Assembly (NCBI GenBank): GCA_028825345.1
Contig: JAPKAJ010000028.1
Location: forward strand, 1 to 14,275
Origin: Arenicellales bacterium
Lineage (GTDB): Bacteria; Pseudomonadota; Gammaproteobacteria; Arenicellales; UBA868
DNA length: 14,275 bases
Direction: 5' to 3'
Part shown: in pieces, positions 7,210-14,025 of the stretch
How the letters are laid out: each line of letters starts with the position of its first letter
Position numbering within the stretch: the stretch's first letter is position 1
Position numbers and translations under genes: made by a program
The notes under the pieces: generated by a model
Told to the model about the DNA's origin: nothing
What the model saw: only the letters and a program-made list of their open reading frames with translations
The model's database searches: none

Positions 7210-8076
7210 ATGACAAAGAAAACCATCGTCGTAACTGGCGCTTGTGGGTATATCGCGCAACGCATGTGGCCGGAACTCAGTGAGCGTTACCACCTCGTTG
7301 CCCTTGATGTGGGCGAGGTTATGGGGGATGGAACGAAGTTAGCTGACGTTCGAGTCTGCGACCTGTCGAATCCGGATCGCAGTGTGTACCTGGAGCATTT
7401 CAACGGTGCGGATGCAGTGCTGCACTGCGCATTTGTGAGCCCCCCTGGCCTGGAGGCCGCGAACTGGCAGGACCATAGCGATCCAAAGTTCCAAGCGGAG
7501 TATGTCAATGTGGGGATGGCCTACAACGTATACCGTGCTGCGCAGGAGGCCGGTGTACGGCGTGTTGTTGTCGCCAGCTCCAATCACGCGGCTGATTATC
7601 TCGAGCGTTTAATCTGGTCGGATCGACTGGAACTCGTGACCCCCCAAATGGCTCCATACACCGATAATTTCTACGGTTGGTCCAAGGTGGCTTATGAGCA
7701 ATTGGGCTTTGTGTTCGCAACGGGTCAGGTGGGCGGCCGCGCGCTCGAGATCGTGCAATTACGGATCGGTGGTCCCCGTGATGACGCAGATCTAGGCAAG
7801 GTGGCCCCTGGCGACCTTAAAAGAATGCACCGGGGGCTTGGTGCTTATTTGAGTCGACGCGACCAAATCCAACTATTTGTTAAGAGCATTGAGGTAGAAG
7901 ACATCGCTGACGAGAACGGAGTTCCGTTTCAGATTTTCTACGGTGTGAGTGGGAACAGCCATAACTTTTGGAGCATCGTGAATGCCCGCCGCGTGATTGG
8001 GTATCAGCCGCAGGACAACAGTCAGGTCAATTTTGCCGACCGCATCGCTAATATTGCCCGTGAGGGAGCCGAATGA
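7210..8076 (+). CDS. Uronate-dehydrogenase-like extended SDR
   Basis: 288 residues from ATG at 7210, supported by AGGAGG (7199-7204) 5 bases upstream. The Rossmann loop is TGACGYIA (9-16) with D33 after strand 2, suggesting NAD. VASSNHAADY (121-130) and FYGWSK (154-159) carry the Ser-Tyr155-Lys159 set, and SSNH followed by LRIG (184-187) is characteristic of bacterial uronate dehydrogenases. The GNSHNFWSIVNAR and GYQPQDN stretch (248-270) also matches their C-terminal pattern. Those enzymes oxidise galacturonate or glucuronate at C1 to an aldaro-lactone using NAD. It is slightly longer than the usual 265-280 residues. The last four bases overlap the start of the enolase-family gene, so the two are translationally coupled and probably act in sequence. 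The real substrate could be another aldose. Confidence 0.85.
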   Translation: MTKKTIVVTGACGYIAQRMWPELSERYHLVALDVGEVMGDGTKLADVRVCDLSNPDRSVYLEHFNGADAVLHCAFVSPPGLEAANWQDHSDPKFQAEYVNVGMAYNVYRAAQEAGVRRVVVASSNHAADYLERLIWSDRLELVTPQMAPYTDNFYGWSKVAYEQLGFVFATGQVGGRALEIVQLRIGGPRDDADLGKVAPGDLKRMHRGLGAYLSRRDQIQLFVKSIEVEDIADENGVPFQIFYGVSGNSHNFWSIVNARRVIGYQPQDNSQVNFADRIANIAREGAE

Positions 8077-9170
8077 AGATTGTCGAGGTCGATACTATTC
8101 CGCTTGCCATACCATTCACTCATGGGGGCAGGCCCGCTGGGTGGGGCGGCCAGGCGTGGACATCGCTCAGTATCCTCCTGGTTAAGGTCACCACTGAAAC
8201 CGGTGTCACCGGTTATGGAGAAGCATTCAGTTATGGCTGCCTTCGTGCCGTCCAGGCAGCGGTAGAGGATATGGTCGCGCCTATCGTCATCGGCCAGGAG
8301 TTTGACGACATCGGTGCCTTTGTTACCCAACTGCAACAGAAATTGCATCTATTTGGGCGTTACGGTATTACGATGTTTGCTTTGTCTGGCCTCGATATTG
8401 CCTTGTGGGATATTGCAGCGAGAACGGTTGAGCTGCCGCTTTGGCAATTGCTCGGCCGCAAACAGAGGAATCGACTGCCAGCATACGCAAGCCTTTATCG
8501 GTACGCGGAGCCCGAGATCGTTGCAAAGCGTTGTAGCCAAGCGATCGCCCAAGGGTATGGCTGGATCAAATTACACGAGACTGAGGACCGCGAAGTGGCC
8601 GCAGCGCGACAAGCGGTGGGAGAAGACTTTCCGATCATGCTCGACACCAACTGCCCCTGGACAGAGGCTGAGGCGCATGAGAGAGCTGCGTCGTTACGCC
8701 AGTACGGATTGTACTGGCTGGAAGAGCCGATTTTCCCGCCTGAGAACTTCAAGGCGCTGGCAACGCTCCAGGCTACCAGCAATATTCCTATCGCTGCCGG
8801 CGAGAATGCCTGCACTGCATTTGAATTTGAGAAAATGTTCGAAGCGAAAGCGGTCCGTTACGCTCAACCCAGTGTGACCAAGGTAGGGGGTATTACGGAA
8901 TTCAGGAAAGTTGCCTCTCGTTGTTCGGCCGCCGGAGTACATCTGATGCCGCACTCACCGTATTTTGGGCCTGGGTTCCTGGCGACCTTGCACCTCGCGG
9001 CATTAGAGCCAAAGGACTGCATGATCGAACGTTTTTATCTCTCACTGGAGGCAAGCCTCTATGGAGACTGGATCGAGCCGACCCAGGGGGCTTTTGATCT
9101 CCCTGACGGGCCGGGGTTGGGTTTGCTACCAGACCCCGATGTTATTCGAGAATACCGGGTCGGGACATAA
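8073..9170 (+). CDS. Enolase-superfamily (mandelate racemase/muconate-lactonizing type) acid-sugar dehydratase
   Basis: 365 residues, a normal length for the family: N-terminal alpha+beta capping domain (1-120) and a (beta/alpha)7-beta barrel (from about 135). The Mg ligands are D191 (LDTN), E217 (WLEEP) and E244 (AAGEN). The strand-2 motif is K166-L-H168 instead of the common KxK. The barrel-end His is H294 (LMPHSP), but the position expected for its Asp partner holds S267 (QPSVTKVGG). Family members abstract the proton alpha to a carboxylate and dehydrate or isomerise sugar acids, so a 2-keto-3-deoxy acid is the probable product. It overlaps the uronate-dehydrogenase-like gene by 4 bases. 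It could be an aldonate or aldarate dehydratase or a cycloisomerase; substrate unknown. Confidence 0.88.
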   Translation: MKIVEVDTIPLAIPFTHGGRPAGWGGQAWTSLSILLVKVTTETGVTGYGEAFSYGCLRAVQAAVEDMVAPIVIGQEFDDIGAFVTQLQQKLHLFGRYGITMFALSGLDIALWDIAARTVELPLWQLLGRKQRNRLPAYASLYRYAEPEIVAKRCSQAIAQGYGWIKLHETEDREVAAARQAVGEDFPIMLDTNCPWTEAEAHERAASLRQYGLYWLEEPIFPPENFKALATLQATSNIPIAAGENACTAFEFEKMFEAKAVRYAQPSVTKVGGITEFRKVASRCSAAGVHLMPHSPYFGPGFLATLHLAALEPKDCMIERFYLSLEASLYGDWIEPTQGAFDLPDGPGLGLLPDPDVIREYRVGT

Positions 9171-9178
9171 GGCGCACC

Positions 9179-9224
9179 TTCGATCAGAGATTGTTCCGGT
9201 CGCCATGGGCGGTGTTTGATCGAA
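9179..9224. other. Inverted repeat in the convergent gap, possible bidirectional terminator
   Basis: TTCGATCA (9179-9186) and TGATCGAA (9217-9224) are perfect 8-bp arms with a 30-base loop, which itself contains a CGCC/GGCG pair around ATG (9201-9211). It sits 9 bases after the enolase-family stop and before the end of the TRAP operon. No T-run follows on either strand, so classic Rho-independent termination is not supported. The rest of the 9171-9300 gap shows nothing I can name. Confidence 0.35.
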
Positions 9225-9300
9225 CGAGAGTATTACAGAGCCGCGGGCAAGATTTCATACAGATACTGGCGCGCCCCGACGGCCTGCACGAATTACCAGC

Positions 9301-9636
9301 CTAGCGGCCGCGTTCGGTATGTGGGGTGACACTCGGATCGCCTTCGCTGATCCGTTTCTCGATACTGCTTATGTGATCAAAGTCGCAACTGCTTGTTTGA
9401 AGATCCAGGACCCGGTCAGTTGCCCATTCATCATCTGCATCGAGGGCGCCGACGATGAAATAGTGAATCGCCAGTATGACGCCCCACAGAAGCATCGGCC
9501 AGAACAGCCACCAGTTGCCCACCGTCAGGAATTCTAAGGTCACCAGAACCAGGGTGCTTAACGCATAGGCTGCAACATGGCGACGAAACCCAAACTGAGC
9601 AGGGAAAAAACGGCCGCCGGGGGGCCTCAGCATCAT
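9301..9636 (-). CDS. 2TM-domain membrane protein
   Basis: 111 residues. FRRHVAAYALSTLVLVTLEF (17-36) forms helix 1, and WLFWPMLLWGVILAIHYFIV (43-62) helix 2. The R/H before helix 1, the WPMLLWG turn and the H near the end of helix 2 match the short 2TM domain found alone or fused to histidine kinases and other proteins. The C-terminal tail of about 45 residues is polar and acidic. The ATG at 9636 overlaps the TGA of the upstream gene (4-base overlap, 9633-9636), so it is coupled to the TRAP operon; the next codon is also ATG. Its function in that operon is unknown. Confidence 0.78.
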   Translation of the reverse strand: MMLRPPGGRFFPAQFGFRRHVAAYALSTLVLVTLEFLTVGNWWLFWPMLLWGVILAIHYFIVGALDADDEWATDRVLDLQTSSCDFDHISSIEKRISEGDPSVTPHTERGR

Positions 9637-10118
9637 CGCTTAAAGAGTCGCCGCTGGGGTGATTTCTCGTCACCGGGCTCGGGAAAATTAGTATAGGAAT
9701 ACGCCAGTGCGACAAGTCGCAACGAGTACCAAAGGAACAGTAAGGCAATGATCGCGACAACAATCGTATCGACGCGCGCCCGATCAGAACCGAACCCGTA
9801 GACGAAAAGATAAACGAGTCCGGCCAGTGGTGTTGCACCGAGGTAGAGTGCCGCTGGGTAACTCTTGGTAAACCCCAACACGATACAGGCACATACTACC
9901 GTGAACGCGTAGAGGCCGATGCTGGGAGATCGCCCATGCGGTGTTGCGTCGCTTAATGCAGTGATCGCGATAATGCCAAAAAGAACCCCAACAAAAAGGC
10001 AGTAGGCGAGAATCTCGTGATGAGCCTGACGTTGGTTGAGCTTGGAAAGTGGCACCAGGTAGGGCGTGGTTCGGTTATCCCAGACGTAGCGCTTAAATAA
10101 ACTCTCCCAATCCAACAT
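9633..10118 (-). CDS. Unrecognised four-helix membrane protein of the TRAP operon
   Basis: 161 residues from ATG at 10118, which is preferred over the much longer upstream frame because that extension would run through the small permease gene. About four hydrophobic segments are visible (35-55, 67-84, 90-109, 115-140), with a polar N-terminal region (NRTTPYLVPLSKLNQRQAHH) and a charged C-terminal tail. I do not recognise the family. The ribosome site is weak. It starts 37 bases after the small permease stop and overlaps the 2TM gene by 4 bases, so it is almost certainly cotranscribed. It might be an accessory subunit of the transporter or a membrane protein of unrelated function. Confidence 0.7.
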   Translation of the reverse strand: MLDWESLFKRYVWDNRTTPYLVPLSKLNQRQAHHEILAYCLFVGVLFGIIAITALSDATPHGRSPSIGLYAFTVVCACIVLGFTKSYPAALYLGATPLAGLVYLFVYGFGSDRARVDTIVVAIIALLFLWYSLRLVALAYSYTNFPEPGDEKSPQRRLFKR

Positions 10119-10140
10119 TGTGCCGTACGTTCGTAGTGTG

Positions 10141-10156
10141 ACCCCGCGCGCGGGGT
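10141..10156. repeat. 16-bp perfect palindrome at the end of the small permease gene
   Basis: ACCCCGCGCGCGGGGT reads the same on both strands. On the minus-strand mRNA it could fold as a 6-bp G/C stem with a CGCG loop. It begins at the last base of the small-permease stop codon and ends 22 bases before the next ATG. It could stabilise the upstream mRNA, lower downstream expression, or be a protein site. Confidence 0.45.
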
Positions 10157-10974
10157 TACCCGCCGCCGGCCTGCTCTGCGGCTTCTTTTTCTCGTCGTAA
10201 TCTTGCGCGTTCGGCAACCTGATCGACGAGCGTTTCCAGATCCAGGCGTTCCTTGCCTTCAACGCTGCCGCCGATGTCTTCGGGCCACTCAAGAGTCATT
10301 AAGTCGTATCGCCAATGTTTCGGACCGAACAGCACTACGGCCACCTGCAGCCATACCGCAACCCCGGCAATAATCGTTACCCCGAGGCCGAACACAAGAA
10401 CAGTCTTGATAATCCAGCGATGACTCAGTCCAATCAGGGAGGCAGAAATCTCCCCGCACTGGTACCAGGCACAACCCTCAGGGCGATTGATCGCCCAGGA
10501 ATCAAATGCGTACACGGCAGCGAAATAGACGACGACGCAGGCATAAGGAATGAGAAAGAAAGTCAGGCCGATGAACTCAAGCCACGCCCGATGACGAAAG
10601 CCGACCCGCTCGCGCACCAGATCCACCCGAACATGCGTGTTCCAGATGTAACCAAATCCCAGTACCAGGGTGACTAACACCGTGTGGGAGTGCCATTCGA
10701 GTTCCTGCAGCAGCGTCGAGCCAAAAATTGGACTCACGTTCTCCACCAACCAGATTTGTTGCAGGGAAAAAAATTTCCGCACGATCAGATCGTAGCTCGT
10801 GATCAGGATCAGCGGCAGTGCAAACCAGGCGCCGAATCGTCCGACCGCGTCAACGAATCGACGCAGTTTTTCACTGACGCGAAGAACAGTAGGGAGTTCT
10901 TCAGGCGGAAAATATTGCGTTTCAGCCGCCGTGGTGTTGCTGTCAGGTACGGCTTCAGAGGCGGACGGGTTCAT
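10156..10974 (-). CDS. TRAP transporter small permease (DctQ/FcbT2-type)
   Basis: 272 residues from ATG at 10974 (a TTG three codons upstream is possible). About four membrane segments follow a polar N-terminus (near 47-65, 100-115, 133-158 and 190-220). DAVGRFGAWFALPLILITSY and the later HVRVDLVRERVGFRHRAWLE (114-133) are typical of DctQ proteins: helix 1, and the loop that contacts the large permease. The C-terminus is a long charged, probably helical tail (WPEDIGG to EQAGGG, about 50 residues), larger than in the usual 160-200-residue members and typical of the mannitol/chloroaromatic COG4665-like branch. It forms the membrane complex with the large permease encoded 31 bases upstream. It follows the large permease gene, the reverse of the common order. 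Confidence 0.88.
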   Translation of the reverse strand: MNPSASEAVPDSNTTAAETQYFPPEELPTVLRVSEKLRRFVDAVGRFGAWFALPLILITSYDLIVRKFFSLQQIWLVENVSPIFGSTLLQELEWHSHTVLVTLVLGFGYIWNTHVRVDLVRERVGFRHRAWLEFIGLTFFLIPYACVVVYFAAVYAFDSWAINRPEGCAWYQCGEISASLIGLSHRWIIKTVLVFGLGVTIIAGVAVWLQVAVVLFGPKHWRYDLMTLEWPEDIGGSVEGKERLDLETLVDQVAERARLRREKEAAEQAGGG

Positions 10975-11005
10975 GGTAGTCAAATCTATACTCGGGTCGG
11001 TGGCG

Positions 11006-12502
11006 TCAATAGTCGTATACCGCTTTCATCAGGGACAGCGCGATATTGGGTTTCCACATCACCAAAATCAACCCAATTAACTGCAGTAAGACGAACGGGA
11101 TGATGCCTCTGTAAATCTCTTGAATTTTGACTTCCTTAGGGGCGATGCCCTTGAGGTAAAAGAGCGCAAAGCCAAACGGCGGCGTCAGGAAAGATGTCTG
11201 CAGGTTGATCGCCATCAGGGTCAGGAACCAGAAGACGATGTCCTTTGAGGCGACATGGTCACCAAAATCCATTCCGGCTACCAGTGGTGCGAACACGGGA
11301 AGAACGATAAGGGTAATCTCGATCCAGTCAAGAAAGAAACCGAGCATGAAAGTGATGACCATCAGCAGGATAAGCAGTTCCCACGAACTGAGTCCGGCTG
11401 AGAGGATCAAGTGTTCCACGATATCGTCGCCACCGAGCGAGCGGTAGACATAAGCAAAGCAGGTGGCGCTGATCACGATGAAGAAGATCATGGCGATAGT
11501 GCGGGCCGAGGTCATAGACACGGACCGTAGCAGTTTCATGCTGAGACGGCGGTTTCCGATGGCAAGTAGTATGGTACCAAAGGCACCGACCGCACCGGCC
11601 TCGCTGGGAGTGGCAACACCAAACAGGATAGAACCCTTGATCATTGCTATTAGCGACACGGGAGGCAGGAAACTCTTGAAAATCATCCCCGGGTATTCAT
11701 TCTTTGGCACATGGAGTAATTCCGGTGGTAACGGTGGGGCGACCTCCGGCTTGAGTTTGGCGTAGACCGCCACAAAGACCAGGTAGAAAAAGGCAAGGAC
11801 CAGTCCGGGGACGATTGCGGCCATGAACATGTTGCCGACCGACACAGCCATCAGGTCGGCCATGATAATCAGCATGATGCTGGGCGGGATGAGGATGCCC
11901 AGAGTTCCTGAAGCCGCGATACAACCACAGGAAAGCGAATTCTTGTAGCCCTGTTTGATCATGGTCGGCAGGGCCAGGGCAGTCATCATGGTGACCGAGG
12001 CGCCAATAATACCGGTCATTGCTGCCAGCACCGTGCCCATAATAATGACCGCGAGCGCGAGCGATCCTGCCACTCTTTTTAGCAACACTTGCACGCAATA
12101 AAGGAGGTCGTTTGCGACGCCGCTTCGTTCCATCATGACGCCCATGAAGACAAAGGCGGGAATCGAGACCAGAACCAAGTTCTCCGCGGCCTGAAACCAG
12201 ATGCGCGGCATGAAATTAAAGAACTCGATCAGGGAGAACATGTCGAGGACGTAGCCGAGGATGCCAAATAAAAACGAGAGCCCCCCGAGGATGAAAGCCA
12301 CTGGAAACCCGGAAAAAAGCAGGATCGCCAGCGTTACAAACATGGTGATCGGCAGATAGTCCTGTACGGTGTAGAGCAGCTCTTCCTGCTGGTCCGGGGA
12401 CATGCCGAGGATCCGGGCGTAGATAACGCCAACTATCACTAGGAGCGCAACCACGATCGTCAAACCTTTGCGTCGGGTTACAGCATTGAGGATCGCTTCC
12501 AT
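11006..12502 (-). CDS. TRAP transporter large permease (DctM/FcbT3-type)
   Basis: 498 residues from ATG at 12502 (TTG at 12514 is an upstream alternative; neither has a strong ribosome site). There are twelve or more hydrophobic segments. GIIGASVTMMTALALPTM and ASGTLGILIPPSIMLIIM are the conserved DctM ion/substrate-path motifs, and ATPSEAGAVGAFG is the second-half equivalent. It moves substrate from the binding protein across the inner membrane using the Na+ gradient (family knowledge). The protein is longer than the usual 425-430 residues because of an N-terminal extension (about 45 residues with an extra hydrophobic segment) and a proline/charge-rich loop (AKLKPEVAPPLPPELLHVPK) between the halves, as in COG4664-like members. 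A hairpin with a U-run lies between it and the binding-protein gene. Confidence 0.93.
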   Translation of the reverse strand: MEAILNAVTRRKGLTIVVALLVIVGVIYARILGMSPDQQEELLYTVQDYLPITMFVTLAILLFSGFPVAFILGGLSFLFGILGYVLDMFSLIEFFNFMPRIWFQAAENLVLVSIPAFVFMGVMMERSGVANDLLYCVQVLLKRVAGSLALAVIIMGTVLAAMTGIIGASVTMMTALALPTMIKQGYKNSLSCGCIAASGTLGILIPPSIMLIIMADLMAVSVGNMFMAAIVPGLVLAFFYLVFVAVYAKLKPEVAPPLPPELLHVPKNEYPGMIFKSFLPPVSLIAMIKGSILFGVATPSEAGAVGAFGTILLAIGNRRLSMKLLRSVSMTSARTIAMIFFIVISATCFAYVYRSLGGDDIVEHLILSAGLSSWELLILLMVITFMLGFFLDWIEITLIVLPVFAPLVAGMDFGDHVASKDIVFWFLTLMAINLQTSFLTPPFGFALFYLKGIAPKEVKIQEIYRGIIPFVLLQLIGLILVMWKPNIALSLMKAVYDY

Positions 12503-12537
12503 ATTTGCTATCAAAAAGTTAGGTAAAGGGGTAGGGG

Positions 12538-12568
12538 AAAAACAACCGGAGCCCCAAAGGGCTCCGGT
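12538..12568 (-). terminator. Rho-independent terminator/attenuator between TRAP binding protein and permease genes
   Basis: ACCGGAGCCC (12545-12554) and GGGCTCCGGT (12559-12568) form a perfect 10-bp stem with a 4-base loop. On the minus strand it is followed by TGTTTTT (12544-12538). It sits 42 bases past the binding-protein stop and 36 bases before the permease ATG. Partial termination here would give the excess of binding protein over permease that such systems usually need. Confidence 0.8.
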
Positions 12569-12610
12569 GTCTTTAACTTATGATGTTACAAACGTTGAGA
12601 AATTAGCAAA

Positions 12611-13672
12611 TTAGTCCAGATAAGTTGCGTTAAGGGACTGTGCATCTCCCCATTTCTTATAGTCTTTACGAAAGCTGAAATAGCTGTCGGCCACCTTTTT
12701 GAACAGCGGATCGCCAGCCGAATCCTCAGCGACAACCTCATTCCATGCTGCTTCAAACACGGCGATTTGGTCGTCTCTCCAGCGTCGGGTGTGTACACCG
12801 TACTTCTCGCCCATTTCGACCATGGCATACGGGTTGACGTATTCAGTCTCGGCGTAGATATACATGAGGCTTTCACCGGCGCCGATCTCGAGTAACGCTT
12901 GGTTCTGGTCAGATAACCCGTTCCACTTGTCCATGTTGATCAGAAGATGGCTAACGGAGACCTGCTGATGCCAACCTGGGAAGTAGTTGTTTTTGGCGAT
13001 CTGGTAGAAGCCGTACTTGATGTCCATGGCGGGCATCGAGAACTCGGTGGCGTCGATCACGCCCTTTTCAAGGGCAGGAAAGATGTCACCACCGGCCAAC
13101 AACTGGGTCGATACGCCGATCTTCTGCATGACGCGGGCGCCGAGGCCAAAGAAACGCATCTTAAGACCTCTCAGCTGCTCAAGGTCCGTGATCTCTTCCT
13201 TAAACCAACCGGATGTTTCCGGACCAATGGCGAGGCAATCGATCTTATGGATACCGTGGGCGTTATAGATTTCTTCTTCCAATATATCGCCACCACCGAA
13301 CTTCTTCCAGGCCATGTACTCGCCGAAACTCGGGCCGAATGGCACCGCCGTAAAGAAAGACAGTGCGGGATACTTACCGGTGTCGTAGCCGGCAGTGGTC
13401 CACGCCATGTCGATCGAGCCCTTGGACGCCGCATCAAAGCCTTCATTCGCCGGAATCAAGGCGCCGGGCTCATAGGCCTTTACGGTGAAGTCGCCGCCCG
13501 ACATGCGCCCGATGTTGTCAGCAAAACGCCAAGCGTTGGTGCCCAGATGCGGCACGCTGCTGCCCCATGCGCTGTGCATTTTCCACTTGACTCGTTCAGC
13601 TTGCGCCGTGGCTGACAGCGCTGCTAGCGTTACTGCTATGGCCGTGATGGCCAGTTTTTTACCTGCATTCAT
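12611..13672 (-). CDS. TRAP transporter substrate-binding protein (DctP family, TakP/FcbT1-like)
   Basis: 353 residues from ATG at 13672, set by AAGGAGG (13687-13681) 8 bases upstream. Residues 1-25 are a signal peptide (KK, hydrophobic core LAITAIAVTLAAL, cleavage after ATAQA), so the mature protein begins ERVKWKMHSAWG and is periplasmic. SGWFKEEI (154-161), R173 in KMRFFGLGARV, GDIFPALEKGVIDATEFSMP (195-214) and LEQLRGLKMRF (164-174) follow the TakP/FcbT1-type pattern. The Arg of this motif binds the substrate carboxylate in family members, so an organic or sugar acid is expected. FSM after E210 replaces the Trp-containing turn of alpha-keto-acid binders, hinting at a different ligand. It is the first gene of the TRAP operon. 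Confidence 0.92.
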   Translation of the reverse strand: MNAGKKLAITAIAVTLAALSATAQAERVKWKMHSAWGSSVPHLGTNAWRFADNIGRMSGGDFTVKAYEPGALIPANEGFDAASKGSIDMAWTTAGYDTGKYPALSFFTAVPFGPSFGEYMAWKKFGGGDILEEEIYNAHGIHKIDCLAIGPETSGWFKEEITDLEQLRGLKMRFFGLGARVMQKIGVSTQLLAGGDIFPALEKGVIDATEFSMPAMDIKYGFYQIAKNNYFPGWHQQVSVSHLLINMDKWNGLSDQNQALLEIGAGESLMYIYAETEYVNPYAMVEMGEKYGVHTRRWRDDQIAVFEAAWNEVVAEDSAGDPLFKKVADSYFSFRKDYKKWGDAQSLNATYLD

Positions 13673-14025
13673 CAATGGTTCCTCCTTTTACAGTGGATTT
13701 TTCTGGTTTGGGTGAATCTGCGGCTGAAAACTGCCAACCACATGTTATAGACCACCAGATTACCGATCTTGTGAGCTGTAATAGTCTCGAATATTTCCGA
13801 CACCTCTTTAGGCACCTGCAAAACCCTCTCTATGTTGCTCAGTCGTAGAGGCAGGAAATCTGCCTCCAACAACCCCACGCTAGCACCAATTACCAAGAGT
13901 AGCAAGTAGCACTGGCCGACAGAATCTGATAACGGAGATTGCCAGCGGATTGAGAAACGCACAACTATGATCTGACCAACTGTCCTCACCGGGTCGTCGT
14001 GCTGGTCGCAGCATAAGTCCGTGCA
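13673..14025. other. Gap upstream of the TRAP operon
   Basis: This 353-base gap holds a perfect 7-bp hairpin (13848-13866) and a possible minus-strand -10, TATAAC (13749-13744), with no good -35. An imperfect TGGTTTGG/CCAACCA repeat lies just downstream of that -10 (13704-13740). A 105-codon open frame (13989-13672, GTG start) runs through it and its TGA shares one base with the binding-protein ATG, but it has no recognisable family. Nothing else is evident. Confidence 0.45.
13848..13866. repeat. Perfect hairpin upstream of the TRAP operon
   Basis: GAGGCAG (13848-13854) and CTGCCTC (13860-13866) form a perfect 7-bp stem with the 5-base loop GAAAT. No T-run follows on either strand, so it is more likely an operator or structural element than a terminator. 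It lies about 100 bases upstream of the possible -10 of the TRAP operon. Confidence 0.4.

Noticed and set aside
8302..8877. 191-codon plus-strand ORF inside the enolase-family gene
   Set aside because: It lies in another frame of a gene with intact catalytic motifs and is Arg/Ser/Cys-rich without recognisable domains.
10119..10292. N-terminal extension of the four-helix membrane protein up to 10292
   Set aside because: It would overlap the small-permease gene by more than 130 bases and is polar out-of-frame sequence; ATG at 10118 fits the operon spacing.
12947..13615. 222-codon plus-strand ORF opposite the TRAP binding protein
   Set aside because: It is antisense to a gene with a clear signal peptide and family motifs, and has no ribosome site or known motif.
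13681..13760. Sigma54 promoter for the TRAP operon
   Set aside because: Some dct-type operons use sigma54, but no TGGCAC-N5-TTGC pair is present upstream of the binding-protein gene on the minus strand.
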